A DNA stretch of 64,000 bases from Candidatus Saccharibacteria bacterium oral taxon 955. Its GTDB lineage: Bacteria; Patescibacteriota; Saccharimonadia; Saccharimonadales; Saccharimonadaceae. The notes under the pieces are model-generated. The model made no database searches. It was not told where the DNA came from and worked only from the letters and a program-made list of their open reading frames with translations. A program made the translations under genes and the position numbers. Location: assembly GCA_010202265.1 (NCBI GenBank), contig CP047918.1:809057-873056 (forward strand), written 5' to 3'. Positions 17,217-25,556 of this stretch are shown piece after piece. The stretch's first letter is position 1. Every line of letters starts with the position of its first letter.

Positions 17217-17624
17217 TTAGTCTCTAGAGTCATAAAATAATGCTTCTGACCTACGAGATATATACGTTATGTTGCTTTTACGATTGCTGTATTTACTTTG
17301 TAGGTCGACAATATCAATTTGTTGCTCTGCTGGTTTTAGGTCATTTTTATATACCTGAATGGTTATCATGTCATTTGTTGCCACAACTTTATGTAAACTA
17401 CCAGAAGATAGACTAATGTTTTCTGGTGACGGGTCTTTTACTGGCTGATTGAAATATAAACGCCATCTCACAACATCTCCAGAATTTTCCGCAGGAATAT
17501 ACTCAACACGTCGCAACCTCGGGCCCTGACTGTCGACTAAAATAAACATGAACACGACAAGTATAGTCACCAACAAAACTAACCACTGCCAGCGTTGAAT
17601 TTTGTGCCAATAATTAATAGACAT
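17217..17624 (-). CDS. Small membrane-anchored extracytoplasmic protein
   Basis: The probable start is ATG at 17624 (MSINYWHKIQRWQW), giving 135 aa; it overlaps the end of the TIGR03943-like gene by 11 nt. One membrane helix (about 14-30) is followed by an outside domain rich in strands (VRWRLYFNQPVKDPSPENISL) resembling a bacterial Ig-like fold. I do not recognise a family. The overlap with the YcgQ/YcgR-like genes suggests a third component or accessory of that system. Confidence 0.65.
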   Translation of the reverse strand: MSINYWHKIQRWQWLVLLVTILVVFMFILVDSQGPRLRRVEYIPAENSGDVVRWRLYFNQPVKDPSPENISLSSGSLHKVVATNDMITIQVYKNDLKPAEQQIDIVDLQSKYSNRKSNITYISRRSEALFYDSRD

Positions 17625-18363
17625 ATTGGTTTTTCTCCTTGTCAATCGGACGAATATAATCAGGCGACAATACGGTATGATCAGAAGAGCTATTGCCTGG
17701 ATTGGCGATAAATACTCCACTGACCTCCACCCACTGATCTATCGATAGTGTCTTTCGCCAACCAGGGCTATAAACTGGCACGCCGACGGGACGAGCATCC
17801 ATCACGCAACAGGTCACTACAAAACGCGAAACAAAAAAGACGTTTTCATCACCACTCGATGTAATGAATCCACTAACTTTGACTGGCTTGTTTTGGTATT
17901 GTTTCGGATCGCTAGATTGAGACAATAGTAGCGCCCAATCCTTGACAGTGAAGTTTGCATAACCTCCCCTTTCCTTGAGAATTGCAGACTCCGTGGCGTC
18001 GTTTGTCGCATTTGCGCCACTATTCATAACACGTTGACCCACTGTCAAGCTGGTTAACGCAGCTGGTTTTATCACTAACAAAATAAATGTCGATGTGACA
18101 ACTATTACCGTTGACACATAGATTCGACTCTTTTTTTGGGTTTTTTTGTGATAATCCCTAGAGATAACAATTATAGCAATGACAGCTAGTACAGCCCCAG
18201 CTACTGCTAATATTAGTGAAAAGATCTCGTACCTCGGGTGAATATACCATCTGAGCTTTTCTTCAAAAAATAACCAAATTGTAGCAACGCTAGCAATCAG
18301 GACAAGCAAGACGCCACTCCATTCGTCCAGTTTGTTAAGTCGCCGTATAAACTTAGAATACAT
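17614..18363 (-). CDS. TIGR03943 (YcgQ-like) membrane protein
   Basis: The 249-aa protein has three N-terminal membrane helices (about 17-33, 46-66, 81-102) and a C-terminal domain with FVVTCCVMDARPVGVPV, a hallmark of the TIGR03943/YcgQ family. The paired Cys may bind metal. The family almost always accompanies an ArsP/YcgR-type permease, which is the upstream gene here with an overlap of 11 nt. Metal or oxyanion handling is suggested by the family context but the substrate is unknown. Confidence 0.87.
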   Translation of the reverse strand: MYSKFIRRLNKLDEWSGVLLVLIASVATIWLFFEEKLRWYIHPRYEIFSLILAVAGAVLAVIAIIVISRDYHKKTQKKSRIYVSTVIVVTSTFILLVIKPAALTSLTVGQRVMNSGANATNDATESAILKERGGYANFTVKDWALLLSQSSDPKQYQNKPVKVSGFITSSGDENVFFVSRFVVTCCVMDARPVGVPVYSPGWRKTLSIDQWVEVSGVFIANPGNSSSDHTVLSPDYIRPIDKEKNQYVY

Positions 18364-19333
18364 AATTTACCACCAGTCCAATCAACATAGACATCAAAAA
18401 CACCAACACAGAGACCTGTAAAAGTATATTTCGACGATACGTCGTACGCATCAAGCTCAGCATTTTGACATCAATCATCGGACCGAACGTCAAGAAACTA
18501 ACCAGTGAACCGGACGTAAAAGAACCACGGAATGCCAAAGCAAAAAACGCATCAACGCTAGAACAAATAGACACAACAAAAGCCAGGACCGCCATAACCA
18601 AAACAGACCATGCCGGACTATTCCCAAGCAGCAATATCGTTTCGCGCGGTACTACAACCTGGATAAAACCAGCTACCATTGCACCAATCACCAACGCGGG
18701 CATCATACTGCGCGTTTCATGCTTGAAAAAATGTAGCGCGTCAACGAGCTTATTTGAATTGTCTTTTTTCTCTTTGCAAATAGCAATAAATTCTGGGCGC
18801 AACATAGCATCTTGCCGTGTTGAGCTATATATCCAGCCAATGAGATTGGCGATCAAAAAACCACCCAGAATTCTGGTGATCAGTACAGTGTTATCGTCAG
18901 AGAATGCCTGCTGAGTTGTGATGATAGTCACAGGATTTAGTATTGGTGCTGCCAAAAGAAATGTGAGAGATTCTGCTGGCGTTAAACCTTTGGCAAGCAG
19001 CCCACGTGCTAATGGCACGTTGCCGCACTCACAAACCGGCATAAACACCCCGAGCAGTGAGATGAGAGCACGGCGCAGGAATGGTTGCTTCGGCAAGTAC
19101 TTTAGCAACCAGTCATGAGGCAGCCACAAACGAACAATGATAGAAAAAAATAACCCAAGCATAACGAAAGGTAGCGCCTCGATAATGACACCCAGGCTTA
19201 GGGTTATAAAATCTTGTACTTGCTTTGGCAAATCGATGGGCAAAAAATATCCAAAAATCTTTATTAGTGCAAAAACTAAAATCGTCGTTGCCGCCAAAAG
19301 CCAGCGCTTAATTTCTGTTTTACGTTTTTTCAC
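18353..19333 (-). CDS. Permease of the ArsP_1/DUF318 (YcgR-like) family
   Basis: The 326-aa polytopic protein (about eight membrane helices) has MPVCECGNVPLARGL and LLAAPILNPVT, the conserved cores of the permease family formerly DUF318, plus SICSSVDAFFALAF in the second repeat. Members of the family export organoarsenicals or act in metal resistance, others are uncharacterised. The start is GTG at 19333, with TATAAT 6 nt upstream (leaderless). It forms an operon with the TIGR03943-like and small anchored proteins downstream. Confidence 0.88.
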   Translation of the reverse strand: MKKRKTEIKRWLLAATTILVFALIKIFGYFLPIDLPKQVQDFITLSLGVIIEALPFVMLGLFFSIIVRLWLPHDWLLKYLPKQPFLRRALISLLGVFMPVCECGNVPLARGLLAKGLTPAESLTFLLAAPILNPVTIITTQQAFSDDNTVLITRILGGFLIANLIGWIYSSTRQDAMLRPEFIAICKEKKDNSNKLVDALHFFKHETRSMMPALVIGAMVAGFIQVVVPRETILLLGNSPAWSVLVMAVLAFVVSICSSVDAFFALAFRGSFTSGSLVSFLTFGPMIDVKMLSLMRTTYRRNILLQVSVLVFLMSMLIGLVVNYVF

Positions 19334-19380
19334 CTCTTTATTATACGTTTACTTCTGGTATTTTTGGCAAACATTTACCA

Positions 19381-19412
19381 AAAATAGCGCCCGAGGAGGT
19401 AAGCGCTATTTT
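19381..19412 (-). terminator. Terminator after the NUDIX gene
   Basis: AAAATAGCGC and GCGCTATTTT form a perfect 10-bp stem around a 12-nt loop. On the minus strand it is followed by a T-rich stretch, which suits termination of the NUDIX transcript before the permease promoter. The symmetric arms may work in both directions. Confidence 0.7.
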
Positions 19413-19511
19413 GGCTATATGCCACGAGCTAATTTACTTGTGGTGAAGCGTTGTTGGGTATTTGTGGTATTGAGTCAGATTGACCTGACGGAGCAGTTTG
19501 GTTGAAAAAAT

Positions 19512-20111
19512 CTATCGCTTGTCGAACTCATCTTTATGGTTGTTTATGACATATGTTACGGGAAAAGACAATTCCTTTGACAACACTTCTTCGAATGTCA
19601 GCCAAACAGGATTTCCACCCTCTTCTTTCACCTTGATTTCAGGCTTTTCATCTAGCTCTACTAAATACGCATGCCATTTATGCGCATCGCACCCTCTTCG
19701 ACATGAGTCACCGATTATATCATCGGACGAAATATGTTTGACGTCCGCTATAAGACCAACCTCCTCTAAAAGTTCTCTGCGTGCCGCCACCTCAGGGTTT
19801 TCCCCGGTATCGACGTGTCCCGATGGGACCGTGAGAACGAATGGGAATATCGTTCTTTTGAAGAAGAGATATGTATTATCAGGCGCCTTAACAAAAACTC
19901 CCACACTCTCGTGCCAGTATTCTCCATCATCCGCTATCCACCAATTTACAGCTGGGTCTATCACTATAGATCTTTTTTCAAGGGCGTTACATGTTTCGCA
20001 GCGATAGAAAGTTTTTCCATCAATATACTCCCTATGAACCGTTTCTGAGTGACACTTTATGCAGTACTGATGGTACTTGCCGTCTTTATCCCAGTCAAAA
20101 TTCAATTTCAT
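19512..20111 (-). CDS. NUDIX hydrolase with N-terminal zinc ribbon
   Basis: The 199-aa protein has a zinc ribbon (CIKC near residue 17 and CETC near 38) and a Nudix domain with an intact box: G-HVDTG-E-NPEVAAR-RELLEEVGL, matching Gx5Ex7REUxEExGU. The ribbon-plus-Nudix arrangement recalls NADH pyrophosphatase, but the linker and length differ. The reaction is hydrolysis of a nucleoside diphosphate linked to another group; the substrate is not known. GAGGTAA before the ATG may be a weak SD. Confidence 0.9.
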   Translation of the reverse strand: MKLNFDWDKDGKYHQYCIKCHSETVHREYIDGKTFYRCETCNALEKRSIVIDPAVNWWIADDGEYWHESVGVFVKAPDNTYLFFKRTIFPFVLTVPSGHVDTGENPEVAARRELLEEVGLIADVKHISSDDIIGDSCRRGCDAHKWHAYLVELDEKPEIKVKEEGGNPVWLTFEEVLSKELSFPVTYVINNHKDEFDKR

Positions 20112-20188
20112 GCTCTTACCTCAATGCGTAAGTAATTACCTTTCTATTTTAACAGATTACGAGCAACCTCAAACGAGTTGTTTATAGA

Positions 20189-20398
20189 CTAATTTTTCCA
20201 AAGTACAGCTTGATAATATTTAATTGCCATATACTCATCAAGCGTCGTGATGCTCTTTTGAAGAATCTTTTCCTCATTGAGCACCGGCACGACAATGTCA
20301 ATGAGTGGACGGGCAATCGCCCGAAATGACGGTTGGTTTTTAGACATGATGGCTCGCTGGTTTCTGGCAATTGGTTGAGTTATAGTTGCTACTCTCAT
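20189..20398 (-). pseudogene. Truncated family 2 glycosyltransferase
   Basis: The 69-aa frame contains PLIDIVVPVLNEEKILQKSI, the first strand and nucleotide-binding start of a GT2 enzyme, then ends after about 25 further residues (LDEYMAIKYYQAVLWKN). The DxD motif and the rest of the enzyme are absent. TATATT lies 7 nt before the ATG, so it may still be transcribed. It sits just downstream of tRNA-Asn and looks like the remnant of a deletion or integration event. Confidence 0.6.
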
Positions 20399-20450
20399 GA
20401 GGGAAAATATAGATGAGGGGTCTATAAAAATACTTTAAGCTAAAACAAAG

Positions 20451-20473
20451 AAAAAACACCTCCTTAGAAGTGT
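20451..20473 (-). terminator. Terminator of tRNA-Asn
   Basis: On the minus strand ACACTTC-TAAG-GAGGTGT (7-bp stem with one G-U) runs into a T6 tail, directly downstream of the tRNA. Confidence 0.8.
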
Positions 20474-20480
20474 CTTTTCT

Positions 20481-20555
20481 TGGCTCCGGCAGCTGGGCTC
20501 GAACCAGCGACCTATTGGTTAACAGCCAACCGCTCTACCGCTGAGCTATGCCGGA
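20481..20555 (-). tRNA. tRNA-Asn (GTT)
   Basis: A full cloverleaf fits the minus strand. Acceptor arm TCCGGCA/TGCCGGA with discriminator G and an encoded CCA; D arm around GCTCAGCGGTAGAGC; anticodon stem-loop TTGGCTGTTAACCAA with anticodon GTT; T arm CTGGTTCGAGCCCAG. It is 75 nt with CCA. Confidence 0.97.
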
Positions 20556-20638
20556 ATACTATTGATCTAGGTGCTTCTGCGCGCCGAAACGCGCAGATAC
20601 AGAAGTTATTGTATACCAATTTCCTGCCCCTGTAAATA

Positions 20639-22360
20639 CTACTGAGCATGGAGTTTGTCTATGTTTTTAGCGAGATCGGCAATTGTCTCCCACGACGAGC
20701 CATCCGTCATAATAGCTAAAACATATGTACCACTTGATCCATAGACAATAGCCGCGTCATGAAGCAATCCATTCATAAACCCTACTTTGTTTGCAACTTT
20801 GCCACCTACACCAGCTGGAATTCCTTTCCGGAAAACATTACCTGTCATCGCAGAAATGAGACGTTGTTGATTTTCACTAGAGAAATTTTGCCTAGTTGCG
20901 ATCATCCCGAGCAAAAGCGTCAGGTCATTGGCCGTCGTATACGGTCCACCCTCTTTCATGAATGTTGAATTCGCAAGTCCAATCGCCTGAATGTCAGCCG
21001 TAACATTCTTGAGACCGATAGAACCGAGGAAGCTCTCGGCACACGCATTGTCGCTGTGACTTATCATTTTGTTGAAGCACGCCACACTACTCGACCAATC
21101 TCGCTTCCCCGAATCAATTTGCTTCATAAGACTGTAGGCAACAAATAATTTATAGGTACTGGCAGTTACAAATTGCTCATTGCCACGATAATCCGCTCGA
21201 CGCTTTTTGCCATCTAGCTCGATCATCGATATGCCAAACACACCCGAATGATCCTTAGCATAATTAGCCATCAATGCTGAAAGCCCAGTATCACTCGCAC
21301 TATAAGTCCGTGTGTATTGCTCGGTCGGTGGCACAACTTTTGCGATTACCGTCGCAGATGCAGCCTGACCGTCAACTACTGACTGGAGGCTTTTTACCGT
21401 TTCCGCGACATCAATTGCACGACCACTGTCACCCGTCGTCTGCGACACAACCGTGAAGTCATTGGTTGTAATATGCGAGACTCCTGGCTTTATAGCCACC
21501 CTATAGGCCACGACGCTATTTAGCCACTTTGCCGACCGTTCGGTATTTACTGTTGCAATAATCTTGTCGTTACTTGATGAAAAATCTAGCCAAGACATAA
21601 CTTCGTTTCCTGGAATCACAACCGATTCACCACCCACCGTAAGATTGATGCCCTTATTGAGACGTGAGTTCAGAGTCTCAGCAAGCCTCTTTGCCACATC
21701 ATCTTTGATACGAGCCTCAATCTCTTTACGATCAACTCGAATTTCTGTCTGTTTCTGGATGGTCGGACGAGCCGATTTGACACTTTTTATCACATCACCA
21801 GCCTCACATTGACCGCCCTTTTTTGCAGAAACCATGACAAGCCTATCACCCTGCGCTTTGAGAGTGGCATCAATTGGATCCTGACGGCAGCTCGGCATTA
21901 GGTGTTTTTCAGCATAACTATCAAACGATGATCCATATATGGGGACGGGGGTGGATGTTGATTTCGACCCCGCCCAAAGTATTGACGTCGGCAAAAGACG
22001 CAAGTACCACGGATAATCAAGCTTTTCTAGCCGTGCCGTGTTATCGACTTTTATGTCAGCAGATGATAACTTCGACGAGACCACTGGCTTAGAGCTCGTC
22101 CCCATATATATGTTGATTTTATGATTAGCGTATGCGGCATTGAGTTTTGAAGCCGCTTCACTGCGATCCATGCCACCAAGTGACATGCCGTCAATTTGTA
22201 CAAACGGCAATAAACGACCAGCAGGATATAAAAGCTGAATCAGTAATACAAATCCAAGAGCAATACCTCCCACGACGCAAGACAGTCGACGCTTACTGAT
22301 CTGTCCACAACGCAACTTGCTTCGAAGCACTCGATACATCGCCTTCCGTGCCCGCTTCAT
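20639..22360 (-). CDS. Class A beta-lactamase-like serine hydrolase with PG-binding-like N-domain
   Basis: The 573-aa protein has a short basic cytoplasmic tail and a membrane anchor (about residues 26-46). A VanW/YoaR-type domain of the PG_binding_4 kind follows (GGMDRSEAASKL and about residues 200-340). The C-terminal 220 residues are a beta-lactamase-fold hydrolase: S401-TY-K404 (SxxK), SDN (436-438) and KVG (525-527) in place of KTG. No convincing Glu166 equivalent is seen, so a transpeptidase/carboxypeptidase or inactive role is as likely as antibiotic hydrolysis. It acts outside the membrane. TATAAT lies 7 nt before the ATG. It follows a small LexA-like regulator. Confidence 0.86.
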   Translation of the reverse strand: MKRARKAMYRVLRSKLRCGQISKRRLSCVVGGIALGFVLLIQLLYPAGRLLPFVQIDGMSLGGMDRSEAASKLNAAYANHKINIYMGTSSKPVVSSKLSSADIKVDNTARLEKLDYPWYLRLLPTSILWAGSKSTSTPVPIYGSSFDSYAEKHLMPSCRQDPIDATLKAQGDRLVMVSAKKGGQCEAGDVIKSVKSARPTIQKQTEIRVDRKEIEARIKDDVAKRLAETLNSRLNKGINLTVGGESVVIPGNEVMSWLDFSSSNDKIIATVNTERSAKWLNSVVAYRVAIKPGVSHITTNDFTVVSQTTGDSGRAIDVAETVKSLQSVVDGQAASATVIAKVVPPTEQYTRTYSASDTGLSALMANYAKDHSGVFGISMIELDGKKRRADYRGNEQFVTASTYKLFVAYSLMKQIDSGKRDWSSSVACFNKMISHSDNACAESFLGSIGLKNVTADIQAIGLANSTFMKEGGPYTTANDLTLLLGMIATRQNFSSENQQRLISAMTGNVFRKGIPAGVGGKVANKVGFMNGLLHDAAIVYGSSGTYVLAIMTDGSSWETIADLAKNIDKLHAQ

Positions 22361-22381
22361 ATTATTTATTATACAGGTTGG

Positions 22382-22774
22382 TTATTTACCATCGCCAGGT
22401 GACGTTATGCCTAGGATATCAAGCGCCTTCTCAAGGGTTGCGATATCATCGGCGTTCGCCTCTTTGTCTTCAGATTTTAGAGCTTGAATTTTCTTCGCAA
22501 TCTCCTGACTAGCCGTAGACACTACGGCGCCCTCTTGCGACAGGCCACCCGACTCTTTATTCATAACCACCTCTAGAGTGCGAGCAGAATTATCTTTTTT
22601 GACGAGCCAGCCACGCGCGATCAGGCCATTAACGTGAGTTGCGACAGTCGACACACTCCTGTAGTCGAGCGCTCTCATAATCTCTCGGTAGCTCGGCCCA
22701 TAGCCGTTACCCTTGATAAAGCCATCGATAAAATTCAATAGCTCACGCTGTTTTTTTGTTGGTCGGTTTTCCAT
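22382..22774 (-). CDS. LexA-like DNA-binding domain protein without the protease domain
   Basis: The chosen ATG at 22774 follows the SD AAGGAAG and gives 130 aa. An in-frame start further up (22867) would overlap the O-antigen-ligase gene by 125 nt. The N-terminus PTKKQRELLNFIDGFIKGNG, YGPSYREIMRALDYRSVSTV and ARGWLVKK match the LexA winged helix. The S24 autocleavage domain is replaced by a short helical Glu/Lys-rich tail. It cannot be a self-cleaving SOS repressor. It overlaps the ligase gene by 32 nt, so translation is probably coupled. Confidence 0.8.
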   Translation of the reverse strand: MENRPTKKQRELLNFIDGFIKGNGYGPSYREIMRALDYRSVSTVATHVNGLIARGWLVKKDNSARTLEVVMNKESGGLSQEGAVVSTASQEIAKKIQALKSEDKEANADDIATLEKALDILGITSPGDGK

Positions 22775-24059
22775 ACCCACTTCCTTTCGCACCATACAAG
22801 ACACCGGCAACACCCCACCAAACCATTGCAACAGTATCATCCGCCCAAACTGGTTGCATGAGACCAATTACCGCGAGACCTATCCCGCTTAACAAAAGTG
22901 CGAGATGACGCCAATCATGACGAGATCGCCATGAAGTTACCAATACATTTACAAACAAGACGATAAATAGTGCAAGGCCCAGCCAACCCGCCTCATGAGC
23001 AACAAATAGATATTGGTTTTCGATAATAAGCGGTTTATCTCCATAGAGCGAAGCGGAGCCAGTACTGCCCACACCACCTCCAAATGGCTGATTCATCATG
23101 CGAGAAAATCCATCATACAGAGACTCGGCGTGACCTCGATTCGAATCGGTTGAGGCGCCGGTCGAAGGATTATCGTGGACAACAGCATTGTGCCAAAATG
23201 ACGTACCTCGCAGGAGACCAATTGCGACAATACCAGCTAAAATAACCCCGCCAATCGTTATTAATTGTTTCTTTAATGAGAATCGACGCCTCACCATCAA
23301 GGCCACCACGACAAGTACCACCAAGCCGCCAAGTATCGCACTTCGTGAATAGCTAAACCACAGGGCGATAATTGCCGCTATGCCAATGAATACGGCTTTC
23401 TTGTGACTCAGTATAGATTTAAATCTTTCTTTGTCATTTAGATAAGCCACCACTCCAATCAAAGCCGTTAAAGCATAAGCGCCTAGTGGATTAGGGCCAC
23501 GTAAAGTGCTCTGCAAACGAACATAATCTGGATTGTTGTCTACCGTTAAGTACGGTTGAATTGTCTCGCTACTATATCCAACATATTTCAAGAAATCATG
23601 TGGCAATACGAGTTGTAACACCGCAAACCCCAAAACTATACCTGAGCCAATTAGTAAAACCTTGAAAAATGACTGTCGATAAACTGGATAGGCCTTCAAA
23701 AACAGGTATATAGCTATAAAGTACGCCACGTATCGAAGATCTATCATCAGTCCAGCAATAGCCTGACCCTGCGTCACCGGTGAAAGTAAGGAGGTGGCAA
23801 TATGAAGTAACGCATAGACCCCGACCAACCATACAACCCAATCGTTACGAAGTGTAGCCAAGGCTCGTCGACGGTAGTAATCTATAACCAGCAGTATCAG
23901 CGCTACAGCAAGCATCAACTCTTTCCAAGCCTTTATCCCATCACCAGCAAATGGCCACCGACTCTCTATAAATACCGTTAGTGGAGCGTGAAAGACAACC
24001 AAACCCATTATCACCAAAAGTATCCAAGCGATAATATGCTGTAAACGAAGACGTTTCAT
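22743..24059 (-). CDS. O-antigen ligase/polymerase-like membrane protein
   Basis: The 438-aa protein has 10-12 predicted membrane helices and the Wzy_C/WaaL-like core in the large loop: SILGGLVVLVVVALM with the FSYSRSAILGG motif, and downstream a loop with GHAESLYDGFSRMMNQPFGGGVGSTG. Members polymerise or transfer lipid-linked glycans. Here it opens the polysaccharide region and is divergent from the sugar transferase at 24100. TACAAT lies 7 nt before the ATG (leaderless). Acceptor and glycan are unknown. Confidence 0.85.
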   Translation of the reverse strand: MKRLRLQHIIAWILLVIMGLVVFHAPLTVFIESRWPFAGDGIKAWKELMLAVALILLVIDYYRRRALATLRNDWVVWLVGVYALLHIATSLLSPVTQGQAIAGLMIDLRYVAYFIAIYLFLKAYPVYRQSFFKVLLIGSGIVLGFAVLQLVLPHDFLKYVGYSSETIQPYLTVDNNPDYVRLQSTLRGPNPLGAYALTALIGVVAYLNDKERFKSILSHKKAVFIGIAAIIALWFSYSRSAILGGLVVLVVVALMVRRRFSLKKQLITIGGVILAGIVAIGLLRGTSFWHNAVVHDNPSTGASTDSNRGHAESLYDGFSRMMNQPFGGGVGSTGSASLYGDKPLIIENQYLFVAHEAGWLGLALFIVLFVNVLVTSWRSRHDWRHLALLLSGIGLAVIGLMQPVWADDTVAMVWWGVAGVLYGAKGSGYGKPTNKKTA

Positions 24060-24099
24060 TATCCCTATTGTACCGAAAATGATATACTAATGGCACATT

Positions 24100-25536
24100 A
24101 TGCCGTCGCGAAATACAAAGTTCTACAGTCTCATGCTGATGGCCGCCGATGCAATCGTGCTTGCGATCGTTTTTGCTGTTGCTTATTATGTGCGTACACA
24201 AATTGACACCAGAACACTCCTTCACTCTGTCTATGCTTCAGAGTATATTTTTGGCTTTCTTGCTATCGCCCCTGTTTGGATTCTGATATTTGCGTCACTT
24301 GGACTATATTCGAGTGGTGTATATGGACGACGCTTGGTCGAGTGGAGTCGAGTGATACTCGGAACATTCATCGGTATCCTACTCGTTATCGGCTGGGAGT
24401 ACGTCACTAATATTCATATTTTTCCGGCTCGCTTGGTCGCACTCTATGTCTTTATCGGCTCGACCGTTGCTATAATATTAGTTCGCGAAATTATCCGCGA
24501 TGTAAGAAATGAGCTTTATCGATACGGACGAGGAGTTAGTCGAGTCCTGATTATCGGCAACTCTCCCGCCACCGCTGATATCATCGAGGCTCTACAAAGC
24601 ACCCACAAATCCGGTTATCAAGTTGTCGCCTTTGCTGGGCCGTCAAAACTTATTTCACCTCACTTAGGGATTACTCACTACAGCCGGGTTGAGCAGGCTC
24701 TCAAAGATATCAATAAGCTTCACATCACAACAATTATCCAGACAGACCTGTACGACAGCGAAGATCGTAATCATCAAATTCTCGGTGCGGCGCAGGTCAA
24801 TCATATTCAATACAACTTTATACCTGGTGAGCCAGAGTTTTATACTGGCAAAAATACCGTAGACGTATTTCTTGGCTACCCAATGATAACCGTCAGTCAA
24901 ACGCCACTCGTTGGTTGGGGCGCCATCATCAAGCGTCTATTTGACTTCGTCCTTGTCGTCATCACCCTACCACTCTGGGGTCTAATTCTCCTATTAATCA
25001 GCCTGCTGCAAAAAATATTCAATCCAGGACCAATTTTTTACCGCTCAAAGCGTCTGAGTCAATTTTCCAAGCCAATTGAGCTATTTAAGTTCCGTAGCAT
25101 GGGCGCACAATACGGCAAAAAAGATGCCAGTCTAGAGTTTGAGGACATGGGACGACCCGACCTAGCAGATGAGTACCGCAAAAACCACAAAGTCAACAAC
25201 GACCCGCGCATCACTCGTTTCGGCAAGTTCCTGCGCGACACCTCACTAGATGAATTACCTCAGTTTATAAATGTCCTCCGTGGCGACCTAAGTCTTGTTG
25301 GCCCGCGACCAATCCTACCCCAAGAGGTCAAATTCAACCGTACACGTACCGCTCTACTTCACAGCGTCAAATCGGGCGTTACTGGACTATGGCAAGTCTC
25401 CGGCCGCTCTGAACTTAGTTTCGAAGAGCGAATCGAACTCGAGCTCTACTACGCCCAAAACTGGAGTTTCTGGCTCGATCTACGCATCCTATTCAAAACA
25501 ATCGGTGTAGTTCTACGAAAAACTGGCGCAAAATAG
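24100..25536 (+). CDS. Polyprenyl-phosphate hexose-1-phosphate transferase (initiating glycosyltransferase)
   Basis: The 478-aa protein has four N-terminal membrane helices with a Rossmann-like middle domain (about residues 140-260) and a C-terminal bacterial sugar transferase domain. Typical motifs are KRLFDFVLVVITLP, ELFKFRSMG, LRDTSLDELPQFINVLRGD, LSLVGPRP and SGVTGLWQVSGRS. It transfers a sugar-1-phosphate onto undecaprenyl phosphate and so starts the glycan at the inner face of the membrane. TATACT lies 11 nt before the ATG. The sugar (glucose, galactose or another) cannot be read from the sequence. Confidence 0.94.
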   Translation: MPSRNTKFYSLMLMAADAIVLAIVFAVAYYVRTQIDTRTLLHSVYASEYIFGFLAIAPVWILIFASLGLYSSGVYGRRLVEWSRVILGTFIGILLVIGWEYVTNIHIFPARLVALYVFIGSTVAIILVREIIRDVRNELYRYGRGVSRVLIIGNSPATADIIEALQSTHKSGYQVVAFAGPSKLISPHLGITHYSRVEQALKDINKLHITTIIQTDLYDSEDRNHQILGAAQVNHIQYNFIPGEPEFYTGKNTVDVFLGYPMITVSQTPLVGWGAIIKRLFDFVLVVITLPLWGLILLLISLLQKIFNPGPIFYRSKRLSQFSKPIELFKFRSMGAQYGKKDASLEFEDMGRPDLADEYRKNHKVNNDPRITRFGKFLRDTSLDELPQFINVLRGDLSLVGPRPILPQEVKFNRTRTALLHSVKSGVTGLWQVSGRSELSFEERIELELYYAQNWSFWLDLRILFKTIGVVLRKTGAK

Positions 25537-25556
25537 CCAATTAGCTGCGTAATCAC

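Noticed and set aside
20182-20370. 62-aa frame overlapping the truncated glycosyltransferase
   Set aside because: Other frame without motif; shadow.
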